Shown here piece after piece: positions 50,617 to 58,897 of a stretch of DNA of 64,000 bases; the stretch's first letter is position 1, and each line of letters begins with the position of its first letter. This DNA comes from Pseudomonas sp. MWU16-30317 (lineage in GTDB: Bacteria > Pseudomonadota > Gammaproteobacteria > Pseudomonadales > Pseudomonadaceae): positions 62,001 to 126,000 of the forward strand of contig NZ_JAIWJA010000001.1 of NCBI RefSeq assembly GCF_020515695.1, given 5' to 3'. The translations under genes and the position numbers were made by a program. The notes below the pieces were generated by a model, which saw only the letters and a program-made list of their open reading frames with translations, was not told the origin of the DNA and searched no databases.

Positions 50617-51576
50617 ATGTCCGTTACTCAATCTGCCCGCGTCAAGACCCTGCGCCACGAAGCTGAAGGCGTGCTCAGCGTCGAATTGTGGCCGGCTGAC
50701 GCCGCCGACTTTGCGCCGTTCACCGCGGGCTCGCACATTGATCTGCATTTGCCCGGCGGGCTGGTGCGCAGCTATTCGCTGATGAATTGCTCAAGCGAAC
50801 GCAACCGCTATGTAGTGGCAGTGCTCAACGACCGCAATAGCCGCGGAGGCTCGCGCTGGTTGCACGAGCAGTTGAAGGTGGCTGCGCCGCTGTCGATTTC
50901 AGTGCCGCGCAATAACTTTCCCCTCGACGAAAGCGCTGCCCACAGCGTGCTGGTGGCCGGCGGTATCGGCATCACGCCGTTGTACAGCATGTGCCTGAGG
51001 CTGCTGGCACTGGGCAAGTCGGTTGAGCTGATCTACTGCGTACGCTCGCGTCACGAGGCCGCGCTCCTCGATGCCTTGGCGCAACTCGGCCTCAGGGCGA
51101 CGTATCACTTCGATGACGAACAGGGTGCGGCGCCCGATTTGCTCGCGTTGCTGCGCGGTCGCCCGGCCGATGCGCATTTCTATTGCTGTGGGCCGGCGCC
51201 TATGCTCACGGCCTTCGAGCAGGCTACTGAAGCTCTGGGGCATGGCCATGTACACATCGAGCGGTTTGCCGCGATCGCCGCCCCCGAGATTGCCGAAGCC
51301 AAGCCCCTGCAAGGTTACGAAGTGGTGCTGAGCGCATCGGCGCAGACACTGCTGGTGCCCCCTGGACAGTCGTTGCTGGATGCGCTGCTCGATGCCGGAG
51401 TAGAGGTTGAATACAGCTGCTGCGAAGGGATCTGCGGCGCCTGTGAGACGCGGGTGCTGGAAGGGGAAGTCGAGCACTATGACAGCGTATTGAGCAGGGC
51501 TCAGCGCGAGTCGAACAAAGTCATGATGGTGTGCGTGTCGCGGTCCTGCGGTGGGCGGCTGGTGCTGGACCTGTAG
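50617..51576 (+). CDS. Oxygenase reductase with C-terminal [2Fe-2S] domain (phthalate dioxygenase reductase/VanB type)
   Basis: A 319-residue electron-transfer protein. The FMN domain has RSYSL (51-55), the NADH domain GGIGITP (115-121) and CGPAPML (191-197), and the plant-type ferredoxin domain has Cys268, Cys273, Cys276 and Cys306, exactly the C-x4-C-x2-C-x29-C spacing. Such reductases pass electrons from NADH directly to a Rieske oxygenase. No oxygenase is adjacent; the Rieske alpha/beta pair at 40.4-42.1 kb, which lacks a partner, is the obvious candidate. ATG 50617 has AAAAGG upstream. Confidence 0.93.
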   Translation: MSVTQSARVKTLRHEAEGVLSVELWPADAADFAPFTAGSHIDLHLPGGLVRSYSLMNCSSERNRYVVAVLNDRNSRGGSRWLHEQLKVAAPLSISVPRNNFPLDESAAHSVLVAGGIGITPLYSMCLRLLALGKSVELIYCVRSRHEAALLDALAQLGLRATYHFDDEQGAAPDLLALLRGRPADAHFYCCGPAPMLTAFEQATEALGHGHVHIERFAAIAAPEIAEAKPLQGYEVVLSASAQTLLVPPGQSLLDALLDAGVEVEYSCCEGICGACETRVLEGEVEHYDSVLSRAQRESNKVMMVCVSRSCGGRLVLDL

Positions 51577-51588
51577 CGGTGTAGCGGT

Positions 51589-51671
51589 GTAGCGAGGGGG
51601 CTTGCCCCCGATTCGAAGTATCGGCAAAGAAGGGTCGCTAATTCGATGGTCGGGGGCAAGCCCTCTCGCTA
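51589..51671. repeat. Inverted pair of REP elements between convergent genes
   Basis: TAGCGAGGGGGCTTGCCCCCGA (51590-51611) and its inverted near-copy TCGGGGGCAAGCCCTCTCGCTA (51650-51671) flank a 38-bp spacer. The pair could form a large cruciform and stop transcription from both sides (reductase + strand, monooxygenase - strand). A GTAGCGGT duplication lies just before. Confidence 0.8.
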
Positions 51672-51678
51672 AAGGGTG

Positions 51679-52929
51679 TTACGACCGCTCGTACGCCTTG
51701 TACTCGTTCTGCAGCGTGATGTGGTCGGCGATGTACTTCGCGTCGTGCCACACGCCATAGATGAACGACGAGGCGCGGTTGACCAGATTCGGCAGCCCGA
51801 GGAAGTAGATGCCGCTCTCCGCGCAGATCCCGCGCTTGTGGAAGGGCTCGCCCTTGTCATCGAAGGCATTGACCTGCAGCCAGCTGAAGTCGAACTTGAA
51901 GCCGGTCGCCCACAGGATGGTGGTGATGCCGGCCTCTGCCAGATCCAGGCTCAGCAGCGGCTGGCTCAGGCACTCTGGATCGGGCAATAGCTCCCAGGCT
52001 GCGGGTTCGGCCGGGAAAGGCAGGCCGTTCGCTTCGATATAGGCGTCGGCATCACGCAGCACGTCGAAGTAGGCCCGGTCGCCCTCGGCGATGTTGTCTG
52101 CCAGGCCCGGCTGGAAGGTCATGACGCCGTCGGTGCAGGACTCGGTCAGGCCCACCAGGGTGATGCCTTGGTGGGCGAGCCGACGGAAGTCCACGGTCTT
52201 GCCGCCTTCATAGCCGCTGACCGCAAAGGCCACGTGCTTCTTTTTCGGGGTGATGCGCACTTCGTCCCACAGGCCCAGTGCACCCAGCCACCAGCAGTAA
52301 TCGCGGCCGCGGTAGGCGCGGGGAGGGCGGTAGTGCTCACCCACCGAGAGGTAGACTTTCTTGCCGGCCTTTTGCAGCTCTTCGGCGATCTGCGAACCCG
52401 AAGCGCCAGCGCCGACGACCAGCACGGCGCCTTCGGCCAGTTGGCCAGGGTTCTTGTAGGTCGAGGAGTGCAGCTGCTCGACCTTGACGTGTTCGGCAAC
52501 GATATTCGGTACCGCCGGGCGCTGGAACGGCCCGGTCGCGGCGACCACGTTGGCGGCTTCGATGATGCCGTCCGAGGTGGTCACCTTGAAGCCCGGACGG
52601 CCGACATGGCGTTCGACCTTGAGCACTTCGACGCCGGTGCGCACCGGTGCCTTGAGCATGGCGACGTATTCTTCGAAATAGTCGGCCATGCGCTCTTTGG
52701 GCGGGAAGGCCTCGGGCGAGATATTGCTGAATTTCAGGCTCGGGAAGCGATCGTGCCAGGCCGGGCCGTTGGCGACCAGCGAGTCCCAGCGTTCGGAGCG
52801 CCAGCGCTCGGCGATACGGCTGCGCTCCAGCACGATGTGCGGTACACCCATAAGTGAAAGATGCTCGCTCATCGCGACACCCGCCTGGCCCGCGCCGACC
52901 ACCAAGGTGTTGATTGTTTCAACTGACAT
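51679..52929 (-). CDS. Flavin-containing monooxygenase-like NAD(P)/FAD oxidoreductase
   Basis: A 416-residue enzyme with two Rossmann motifs, GAGQAG (12-17) for FAD and GAGASG (173-178) for NADPH, and LHSSTYKNP at 153-161 corresponding to the HxxxY end of the FMO fingerprint; ATGFKF near the end fits the family too. Members oxygenate N or S atoms, or ketones. ATG 52929 follows AGGAAGC. It diverges from the LysR gene at 53275, which is its likely regulator. The GCTTAGGAAAAACC element at 53101 lies in the shared spacer. Confidence 0.9.
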   Translation of the reverse strand: MSVETINTLVVGAGQAGVAMSEHLSLMGVPHIVLERSRIAERWRSERWDSLVANGPAWHDRFPSLKFSNISPEAFPPKERMADYFEEYVAMLKAPVRTGVEVLKVERHVGRPGFKVTTSDGIIEAANVVAATGPFQRPAVPNIVAEHVKVEQLHSSTYKNPGQLAEGAVLVVGAGASGSQIAEELQKAGKKVYLSVGEHYRPPRAYRGRDYCWWLGALGLWDEVRITPKKKHVAFAVSGYEGGKTVDFRRLAHQGITLVGLTESCTDGVMTFQPGLADNIAEGDRAYFDVLRDADAYIEANGLPFPAEPAAWELLPDPECLSQPLLSLDLAEAGITTILWATGFKFDFSWLQVNAFDDKGEPFHKRGICAESGIYFLGLPNLVNRASSFIYGVWHDAKYIADHITLQNEYKAYERS

Positions 52930-53274
52930 ATGAGCTTCCTGGAAAGAGAACCTAAAGAGAATCGACCTTGATCGGTTGTATCGATGCCGAGGCACCGCCA
53001 GCACGTCGGGAAGGCACAGGCGCCTTGCAGACTTCATTTATCCACGTCCCCAGTGTGATCAAGCGCCGGTCTTATAGGAATTCTGCTTTTTGAACGTAGA
53101 GCTTAGGAAAAACCGAACCCCGCGATGAGGGGCCTCAGCGGATGATGGCGCCTTGTCGCACCCCCGGCGGTTCGCGTGTGTCTCGGCATGAACCGTGCAA
53201 CGTCGCCATTCATAGGGTTGTGCTGGTTTTGGTCAGCGGTAGCTCGCTCGTTCGTTTTAGTTGTGGAGGGCGTA
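52930..53274. other. 345-bp divergent promoter region (monooxygenase / LysR)
   Basis: No supported gene; an open frame in the right half is an upstream extension of the LysR frame. It holds GCTTAGGAAAAACCGAA (53101-53117), identical over 17 bases to part of the element at 37499-37515, next to a CCCC-GGGG hairpin. Control sites for the LysR protein should be here but no clear T-N11-A box stands out. Confidence 0.5.
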
Positions 53275-54252
53275 ATGCTCAGTCGTATCACTCAGCGCCA
53301 GCTGGAATACTTTGTCGCTTCCGGAGAGGCCGGCAGTATCAGCGCTGCCTCGGAGCGTATTCACGTGTCATCGCCATCCATCTCGGCGGCGATCACCCAT
53401 ATGGAGGCCGAGCTGGGGATTCAGCTGTTCATTCGTCATCACGCCCAGGGAGTATCGTTGACTGCCGTCGGGCGCCAGGTGATGCAGGAAGCCAAGCTGA
53501 TTCTCGAGCAGATGAGCAACCTGTACACGATCGCCTCCGAGTCGCTCAACACCGTGCGCGGGCCGCTGCGCGTGGGCTGTCTGCACTCGCTGGCGCCGAT
53601 GATCACCCCCGAGCTGGTGTTCGGCTTCGGGCGCGCCTTCCCCGGTGTGCGCATCACCCAGGTCGAAGGCGATCACGAACAGTTGCTCGAAAAATTGCGC
53701 AGCGCCGAGATCGATATCGCCCTGACCTACGACCTGGCCAGCAGCGCCGACATCGACTTCCAGCCCCTGGCCAAGCTGCCGCCTTACGTGATGGTCGGCG
53801 ATTACCACCCCTTGGCCCACCTGCCCGCCGTGAGCATTCAGGACCTGGAGGCCTATCCCTTCGTGCTGCTGGATATCCCCTGGAGCCGCGAGTATTTCCT
53901 CAGCCTGTTCATCCAGGCTGGCATCACGCCGAACATCGTCATGCGCTCCAGCAATCTGGAGACGGTACGGGCCATGGTCGGCAACGGCGTCGGCTACACC
54001 ATCGCCAACGCCCGCCCCAAGGGCAACTTGTCCCAGGACGGCAAGCGCCTGATCCGTATTCGCCTGGCTGGCGGCTTGCACCCGTTGCAACTGGGCTATG
54101 CCACGGCCACCAACGCGCAATTGTCCCGCGTGGTGTCGGCGTTCACCGAGCGCTGCCGCATGTTCGTTTCCGACCAGTACATCCCCGGCATGGCGGCGCC
54201 GAGCTTCTTCGATCCCCATGCCGTGCGGGCGCTCGATGCGCCCAACGAGTGA
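53275..54252 (+). CDS. LysR-family transcriptional regulator
   Basis: A 325-residue LysR protein: MLSRITQRQLEYFVASGEAGSISAASERIHVSSPSISAAITHMEAEL is the winged helix, followed by a full effector domain and a tail of about 30 residues (DQYIPGMAAPSFFDPHAVRALD). ATG 53275 follows TGTGGAGGG; earlier in-frame starts are outside the family. Its place allows control of the divergent monooxygenase and of the downstream ABC/PhyH operon. A helix-turn-helix reading SSPSIS rather than TQPAVS is unusual but seen in CysB-unlike branches. Confidence 0.9.
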   Translation: MLSRITQRQLEYFVASGEAGSISAASERIHVSSPSISAAITHMEAELGIQLFIRHHAQGVSLTAVGRQVMQEAKLILEQMSNLYTIASESLNTVRGPLRVGCLHSLAPMITPELVFGFGRAFPGVRITQVEGDHEQLLEKLRSAEIDIALTYDLASSADIDFQPLAKLPPYVMVGDYHPLAHLPAVSIQDLEAYPFVLLDIPWSREYFLSLFIQAGITPNIVMRSSNLETVRAMVGNGVGYTIANARPKGNLSQDGKRLIRIRLAGGLHPLQLGYATATNAQLSRVVSAFTERCRMFVSDQYIPGMAAPSFFDPHAVRALDAPNE

Positions 54253-54399
54253 CGGCTGCACCACTCTTGACCATGGAGCCCTTGACGGCTGCTTCGGACT
54301 TTCCCGGCGCAGGAGTAAACCAGGCGCCAATCGATACGAGGGGCCGCAGCCCGCAGGCGTAAAGCAATGGATGAGCTCAGGGATGATCCTGAATGCAGC

Positions 54400-54457
54400 G
54401 CACCAACAGGGGTCAGTCAGACCCAGCCTGCACGCCGCCGTGATTTATTTTGGTGCG
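54400..54457 (+). promoter_or_regulatory. Two candidate NtrC-type enhancer sites
   Basis: GCACCAACAGGGGTC (54400-54414) and TGATTTATTTTGGTGCG (54441-54457) each resemble the NtrC consensus TGCACTATTTTGGTGCA, the second matching 13 of 17 positions. They lie about 98 and 56 bp upstream of the start expected from the -24/-12 element. Assignment is by inspection only. Confidence 0.4.
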
Positions 54458-54478
54458 CGCTCCCGCAGCGCAATGGAG

Positions 54479-54494
54479 TGGCTGAAGGTCTGCA
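54479..54494 (+). promoter_or_regulatory. Candidate sigma-54 (-24/-12) promoter
   Basis: TGGCTGAAGGTCTGCA has the invariant GG and GC exactly 10 bases apart and TGGC/TGCA ends, but the inner bases differ from TGGCACG-N4-TTGCA. It lies 148 bp before the operon start at 54643. Confidence 0.4.
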
Positions 54495-54642
54495 TCGGAT
54501 CTGCCTACTCACTGGTCCGGTTAATCCTAATTGACCGCACGTGCCTCTCTCCACGAATCTCGTTTCATCGGTGCATACCTGAGGCGCGTTCGAACGAGGC
54601 GCCCGGTTGCACATTCTGATTTATTTGTTGAGCGCAGCGACG

Positions 54643-56166
54643 ATGACATTTGACTGGAATTACATGTTTGGCTTGCTGTTCGATGCCGAGTTCTGGCGGG
54701 CGACCTGGACCGTTATCAAGCTGAGTTTCGTGACCTGGGTCGTCAGTATCGCCCTGGGCTTTTTCGTGGCCTTGGCCAAGCAGTCCAAACAGCCACTGCT
54801 GAGCGCTCCGGCGCGTGCCTACATCTGGCTGTTCCGCAGCCTGCCGCTGCTGGTGCTGCTGATTTTCGTCTACAACATCCCCCAAGCGTTCCCCGCCGCG
54901 TCGGTGGTGCTGGGCGACCCGTTCTGGGCCGGCCTGCTGGCCATGGTGCTGTGCGAAACCGCCTATGTCGCCGAGATCCATCGCGGTGGCCTGATGTCAA
55001 TTCACAAGGGCCAGGCCGAAGCGGCGCGGGCTCTGGGGTTGAAGTTTCTCGGCACGCAATGGCGGGTGATCATTCCCCAGGCGCTGCGGGTGGCCTTGCC
55101 GTCGCTGGCCAACGAATACATCTCCATCGTCAAGCTCAGCTCGCTGGTGTCAGTGATCTCGCTGACCGAAATCCTCATGGTCGGCCAGCGCCTGTATTCG
55201 CAGAATTTTCTGGTGATGGAAACCATGGCGGCGGTGGCGTTCTATTACGTGCTGATCGTCACGGTGTTCGACTTCCTGCTCAAGCGCCTCGAGCGCTTCC
55301 TCGACGTCAACCTGCGCAACGTCTCCCGTGTGCCTGACGCCGAAGTGCTGGCGCTGGCCACTCAGCAAAGCGCAGTGGTCCAGCGCGCTGTCAATGCCGC
55401 TCCCGGTACCCCGGCGCTGCAGGCCACGCGCTTGCACAAGGCCTTCAACGATGTCGAAGTGCTCGGCGCCGTGAGCTTGCAGATCCAGCCCGGTGAAGTG
55501 GTGTCGGTGATCGGCCCGTCCGGTTCGGGCAAGACCACCCTGATTCGCTTGCTCAACGGCCTGGAGCAGATCGACAACGGTGACATCCAGATCAATGGCC
55601 AGCCGTTTATCCACCTCGACAGGCAAGGCGCACAGAAACCGCAATACGTGGAGCATGCCGAGCACCGCCTGAACATCGGCATGGTGTTCCAGAGCTTCAA
55701 CCTGTTCCCGCACCTGACCGTGCTCGACAACCTGTTGATGGCGCCGCGTTACCACCGCCTCGACGCTGCCACTGAACTCAAGCAACAGGCTTACGCCTTA
55801 CTGCACAAGGTCGGCATGCTCGATCACGCCTGGAAGTACCCGCACCAGTTGTCCGGGGGGCAGCAGCAGCGCGTGGCGATTGCGCGGGCCTTGATGATGC
55901 GCCCGCAGATCATGTTGTTCGACGAGCCGACGTCGGCCCTGGACCCCGAAAAAGTCAACGAGGTGCTGCAGGTCATCGAAGCCCTGGCCAAAGAGGGCAT
56001 CACCATGGTGATCGTCACGCACGAAATGAATTTTGCCTTCAAGGTGTCCGACCGCATCGTCTTCATGGAAAAGGGCCGCATCGTCTGCGACGACAAGCCC
56101 CAGGCGCTGCGCAGCGGCCACAACCCACGCGTCGAAGCGTTCCTCAAGGATGTTTCGCTGGCGTGA
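54643..56166 (+). CDS. Fused amino-acid-type ABC permease and ATP-binding protein
   Basis: A 507-residue fusion. Residues 1-235 are a polar-amino-acid permease (LFRSLPLLVLLIFVYNIP, EAARALGLKFLGTQWRVIIPQALRVALPSL, AFYYVLIVTVFDF). After a 30-residue linker, residues about 265-507 are a HisP/GlnQ-type ATPase with Walker A GPSGSGKT near 295, LSGGQQQR, IMLFDEPTSALDPE and VTHEM. Fusions of both domains in one chain halve the number of genes needed. Start ATG 54643; a TTG at 54607 is the alternative. The binding protein is encoded two genes on at 57117. Imports an amino acid or derivative. Confidence 0.93.
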   Translation: MTFDWNYMFGLLFDAEFWRATWTVIKLSFVTWVVSIALGFFVALAKQSKQPLLSAPARAYIWLFRSLPLLVLLIFVYNIPQAFPAASVVLGDPFWAGLLAMVLCETAYVAEIHRGGLMSIHKGQAEAARALGLKFLGTQWRVIIPQALRVALPSLANEYISIVKLSSLVSVISLTEILMVGQRLYSQNFLVMETMAAVAFYYVLIVTVFDFLLKRLERFLDVNLRNVSRVPDAEVLALATQQSAVVQRAVNAAPGTPALQATRLHKAFNDVEVLGAVSLQIQPGEVVSVIGPSGSGKTTLIRLLNGLEQIDNGDIQINGQPFIHLDRQGAQKPQYVEHAEHRLNIGMVFQSFNLFPHLTVLDNLLMAPRYHRLDAATELKQQAYALLHKVGMLDHAWKYPHQLSGGQQQRVAIARALMMRPQIMLFDEPTSALDPEKVNEVLQVIEALAKEGITMVIVTHEMNFAFKVSDRIVFMEKGRIVCDDKPQALRSGHNPRVEAFLKDVSLA

Positions 56167-56215
56167 TCCCTTTAGCGTTCAAGCGCTTTTACGTTCAACC
56201 GCAGGAAGGATAAAA

Positions 56216-57088
56216 ATGATCGAGCAATGGCACGTCGAACAGTTCCACCGCGATGGTTTTCTGGTGGTGGAAGGGGTTTTGAGCGCTGACGAGGTCGCGG
56301 CGTTGCAGCACGACTTCGACCAGTGGGTCGAGGAAAGCCGCAGCCACGCCGAGGGCTGGGGTGAAACGATCGACGGACGCGCGCGCTTCGACCTTGAAGG
56401 CGACCATCGCGCCGATCATCCTTCGCTGCGTCGGGTGAGCTCGCCCACCGAGATTTCGCCGGCCTACCTGCATGTGGCGATGCAGTCGCGCATGGCGCAG
56501 ATCTCCGCCCAGTTGATCGGCGGCACGGGCACGCGCTTTCATCACAGCAAGATCAACTCCAAGCTGCCGCACACCGCGACCCAGGTCAAATGGCACCAGG
56601 ATTTCCCGTTTACTCCGCACAGCAACGACGACCTCGTCACCGCATTGCTGATGATCAGCGAAGTGACCCCGGAAAACGGCCCGCTCAATGTCATCCCCGC
56701 CAGCCACAAAGGCCCGCTGTGGTCGCACTGGCACGATCAGCGCTTCACCGGCGCGGTCGCCGACGAGGTGGTGGCCGAGCAGTGCCAGGCGCCGGTCGCC
56801 TGCTTCGGCCCGGCCGGTTCCGTGTGTTTCATGCATACCCGTTTGCTGCACGCTTCAAGCCCTAACGAGACCGAACTGCCGCGCACTCTGTTCATCAGCG
56901 TCTATGCCGCTGAAGACGCGCTGCCATTCGGCGAAAACCCTTTGCCCAGCCAGCATTCCGGCCAGATGGTGGCCGGTGAGGAAAGCGGCCTCGTGCGCTC
57001 CACGGCCAATCAGTTGCGCTTGCCGCAGAAGCCCCGTGGCGCCTCTTTCTTTGTGCAACAGGCCGGTCTTGACCAAGCCACTGCCTAA
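56216..57088 (+). CDS. Phytanoyl-CoA dioxygenase (PhyH) family Fe(II)/2-oxoglutarate oxygenase
   Basis: A 290-residue oxygenase of the PhyH family. The facial triad is visible: His127 and Asp129 in KWHQDFPF and His212 in LLHASSP; the 2-oxoglutarate Arg is probably in ELPRTLF. ATG 56216 follows CAGGAAGGAT. The family hydroxylates lipids but also amino acids and compatible solutes (ectoine hydroxylase) and halogenates. Placed between a permease/ATPase and its binding protein, it probably hydroxylates the imported compound, which the downstream aldolase-family enzyme could then cleave. Confidence 0.93.
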   Translation: MIEQWHVEQFHRDGFLVVEGVLSADEVAALQHDFDQWVEESRSHAEGWGETIDGRARFDLEGDHRADHPSLRRVSSPTEISPAYLHVAMQSRMAQISAQLIGGTGTRFHHSKINSKLPHTATQVKWHQDFPFTPHSNDDLVTALLMISEVTPENGPLNVIPASHKGPLWSHWHDQRFTGAVADEVVAEQCQAPVACFGPAGSVCFMHTRLLHASSPNETELPRTLFISVYAAEDALPFGENPLPSQHSGQMVAGEESGLVRSTANQLRLPQKPRGASFFVQQAGLDQATA

Positions 57089-57116
57089 CCTCCTTCACAC
57101 CTTGCAGGGATCTACC

Positions 57117-57950
57117 ATGACAGCGTTGCACAAGATTGTTCGCCCTATCGCCCTGAGCCTGGTTGGCGCAGCGGTTGCAATGACCTCGTTGGCGGCCTCG
57201 GCCTTTCAACAGGATGGCAAGATCGTCGCCGGCTCCGACGTGACCTTCTTCCCGTACGAGTACATGGACAACAACAAGCCGGCAGGCTTCGACATCGAGT
57301 TCCTCGATGGCCTGGGCAAGGTCATGGGGCGCAAGGTCGAAACCGTCGACACGCGCTTCCCCAACCTGATCACCGGCCTGCAGGGCGGGCGCTTCGATGT
57401 CACCAACTCGTCGATGTACATCACCGCCGAGCGGGTCAAGGTCATCGACATGATCCCGTACCTGAAAAGCGGCGAATCGATCCTGGCGCTCAAGGGCGGT
57501 GCGTTTCAGCCCAAAAAGCCGGAAGAATTCTGTGGCCACAAGATCGGCTCCATGGCCGCCACCTCCTGGCTGGCGCAGATGCACAAGCTGTCCGATGACT
57601 ACTGCGTGAAGAACAACTTGCCGCCGATCGCCATCAGCGAATACGCCACCGATCCGCAGACCACGCAGGCGCTGCTGGCACACGCGGTCGAAGCGCAAAT
57701 CACCGACGCCGCCGTGGCCCATGGCGTGGTCGACAAGCTGGGCGGTCGCGTGGTGATTTCTTCCGATGCGCTGATCTACCCGGTGCTCAACGGCTGGGGC
57801 GTGAAGAAGGGCAACGACGAGGTCAAGAAGGCCCTGGTCGATGCGCTGGCCAAATACCGCACCACCCCGGAATACACCGCACTGCTGAAGAAATACAGCT
57901 TCGTCGCACCGACCGACGCCGACATCGCCGAGCTGATGCCTAAACCCTGA
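57117..57950 (+). CDS. Amino-acid-type ABC transporter substrate-binding protein
   Basis: A 277-residue precursor with a signal peptide (cleavage near ASA/FQQDG) and a type II binding fold: KIVAGSDVTFFPYEYMDNNKPAGFDIEFLDGLGKVMG is the usual opening, with ITGLQGGRFDVTNSSMYITAERVKVIDMIPYL after it. Two Cys (GHKIG region and DDYC) may form a disulfide. It serves the fused transporter at 54643. A hairpin 57964-57988 follows it, so the aldolase-type gene downstream may be expressed less. Confidence 0.93.
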   Translation: MTALHKIVRPIALSLVGAAVAMTSLAASAFQQDGKIVAGSDVTFFPYEYMDNNKPAGFDIEFLDGLGKVMGRKVETVDTRFPNLITGLQGGRFDVTNSSMYITAERVKVIDMIPYLKSGESILALKGGAFQPKKPEEFCGHKIGSMAATSWLAQMHKLSDDYCVKNNLPPIAISEYATDPQTTQALLAHAVEAQITDAAVAHGVVDKLGGRVVISSDALIYPVLNGWGVKKGNDEVKKALVDALAKYRTTPEYTALLKKYSFVAPTDADIAELMPKP

Positions 57951-57963
57951 TACCCACCTATGA

Positions 57964-57988
57964 TGCGGCCGTCCTCAAGGCGGCCGCA
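57964..57988 (+). terminator. Hairpin between binding-protein and aldolase genes
   Basis: TGCGGCCG, 9-base loop, CGGCCGCA: a perfect 8-bp stem 14 bp after the binding-protein stop. It lacks a T-run, so it is more likely a message-stabilising or attenuating hairpin than a full stop. Confidence 0.45.
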
Positions 57989-58006
57989 TTGCATGGAGAA
58001 CGAGCC

Positions 58007-58738
58007 ATGGCTTTGACCCTGGAAGAACAAACGCGCATCGACCTGGCGGCGACCTTTCGTATCGTCGCTCACTTGGGGATGCACGAAGCGGTGGCCAACC
58101 ACTTCAGCGCGGCCGTCTCGCCGGATGGCAAGCAATTTCTGATCAACCCGAAGTGGAAGCACTTCTCGCGCATCCGTGCGAGCGATCTGTTGCTGCTCGA
58201 CGCCGACAACGCTGACAACGCCCAGCACCCGGACGTCGACGCAACGGCCTGGGCCATCCACGGGCAGATTCACCAGCGCTTGCCGCAAGCCCGCGCGGTG
58301 CTGCACCTGCACCCGGTCTACACCACCGCCGTCGCCTGCATGGCCACGCCGCAGGTGCTGCCGATCGACCAGAACACCGCGCGATATTTCAACCGTATCG
58401 CAGTGGACGAGATGTACGGCGGCATGGCTGAAACCGAGGCTGAAGGCGCACGATTGGCTGGGCTGTTGGACGGCAAGACTCGCCTGTTGATGGGCAACCA
58501 CGGAGTGATGGTGATCGCGCCGAACATCGGCGAAGCGTTCGACGATATCTGGACCCTGGAGCGCGCCTGCCAGATCCTGGTGACCGCGTGGTCCACCGGC
58601 CAGCCGCTGCGGGTGCTGTCTGACGAAGTCGCCGAGAAGACTGCCAAGGGCTGGGAAGGCATCACTGACTTCTCGCGGCGGCATTTTGAAGAGATGAAAG
58701 AGCTGATGATCGAGGCGGATCCGTCTGTAGTTGATTGA
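58007..58738 (+). CDS. Class II aldolase/adducin-family protein
   Basis: A 243-residue aldolase-fold protein: metal ligands His100 and His102 (LHLHPVY), His165 (GNHGVM). ATG 58007 follows ATGGAGAA. It is the last gene of the ABC-PhyH operon and ends before an inverted REP pair. Branch differs from the aldolase at 6581; reaction may be a retro-aldol cleavage of the hydroxylated product, which is inference. A bulged WKHFSRIRASDL segment matches the family's substrate loop. Confidence 0.9.
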   Translation: MALTLEEQTRIDLAATFRIVAHLGMHEAVANHFSAAVSPDGKQFLINPKWKHFSRIRASDLLLLDADNADNAQHPDVDATAWAIHGQIHQRLPQARAVLHLHPVYTTAVACMATPQVLPIDQNTARYFNRIAVDEMYGGMAETEAEGARLAGLLDGKTRLLMGNHGVMVIAPNIGEAFDDIWTLERACQILVTAWSTGQPLRVLSDEVAEKTAKGWEGITDFSRRHFEEMKELMIEADPSVVD

Positions 58739-58795
58739 TATTCGCCAGGCTGTTGGCGGGTACGGCAATGGATCTTCGCCATTCATGCCGGCCTT

Positions 58796-58873
58796 TTCGC
58801 GGGGCAAGCCTTGCTCCCACAGGTGTATGATTCAAGTCCGTTCTGCTCTGTGGGAGCAAGGCTTGCCCGCGAA
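58796..58873. repeat. Inverted pair of REP elements between convergent genes
   Basis: TTCGCGGGGCAAGCCTTGCT-CCCACA (58796-58821) and its inverted copy TGTGGGAGCAAGGCTTGCCC-GCGAA (58849-58873) flank a 27-bp spacer. They separate the aldolase (+) from the FMN dehydrogenase (-) gene ends and probably block read-through. Confidence 0.8.
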
Positions 58874-58897
58874 GGGGCCATCAACGGCCCCTTGCAT

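Larger units (their letters stand above)
54253..54642. other. 390-bp promoter region of the ABC-PhyH operon
   Basis: No gene. It contains two NtrC-like sites and a -24/-12 element listed separately, all oriented toward the operon at 54643. The left 100 bp next to the LysR stop show nothing. Confidence 0.55.
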
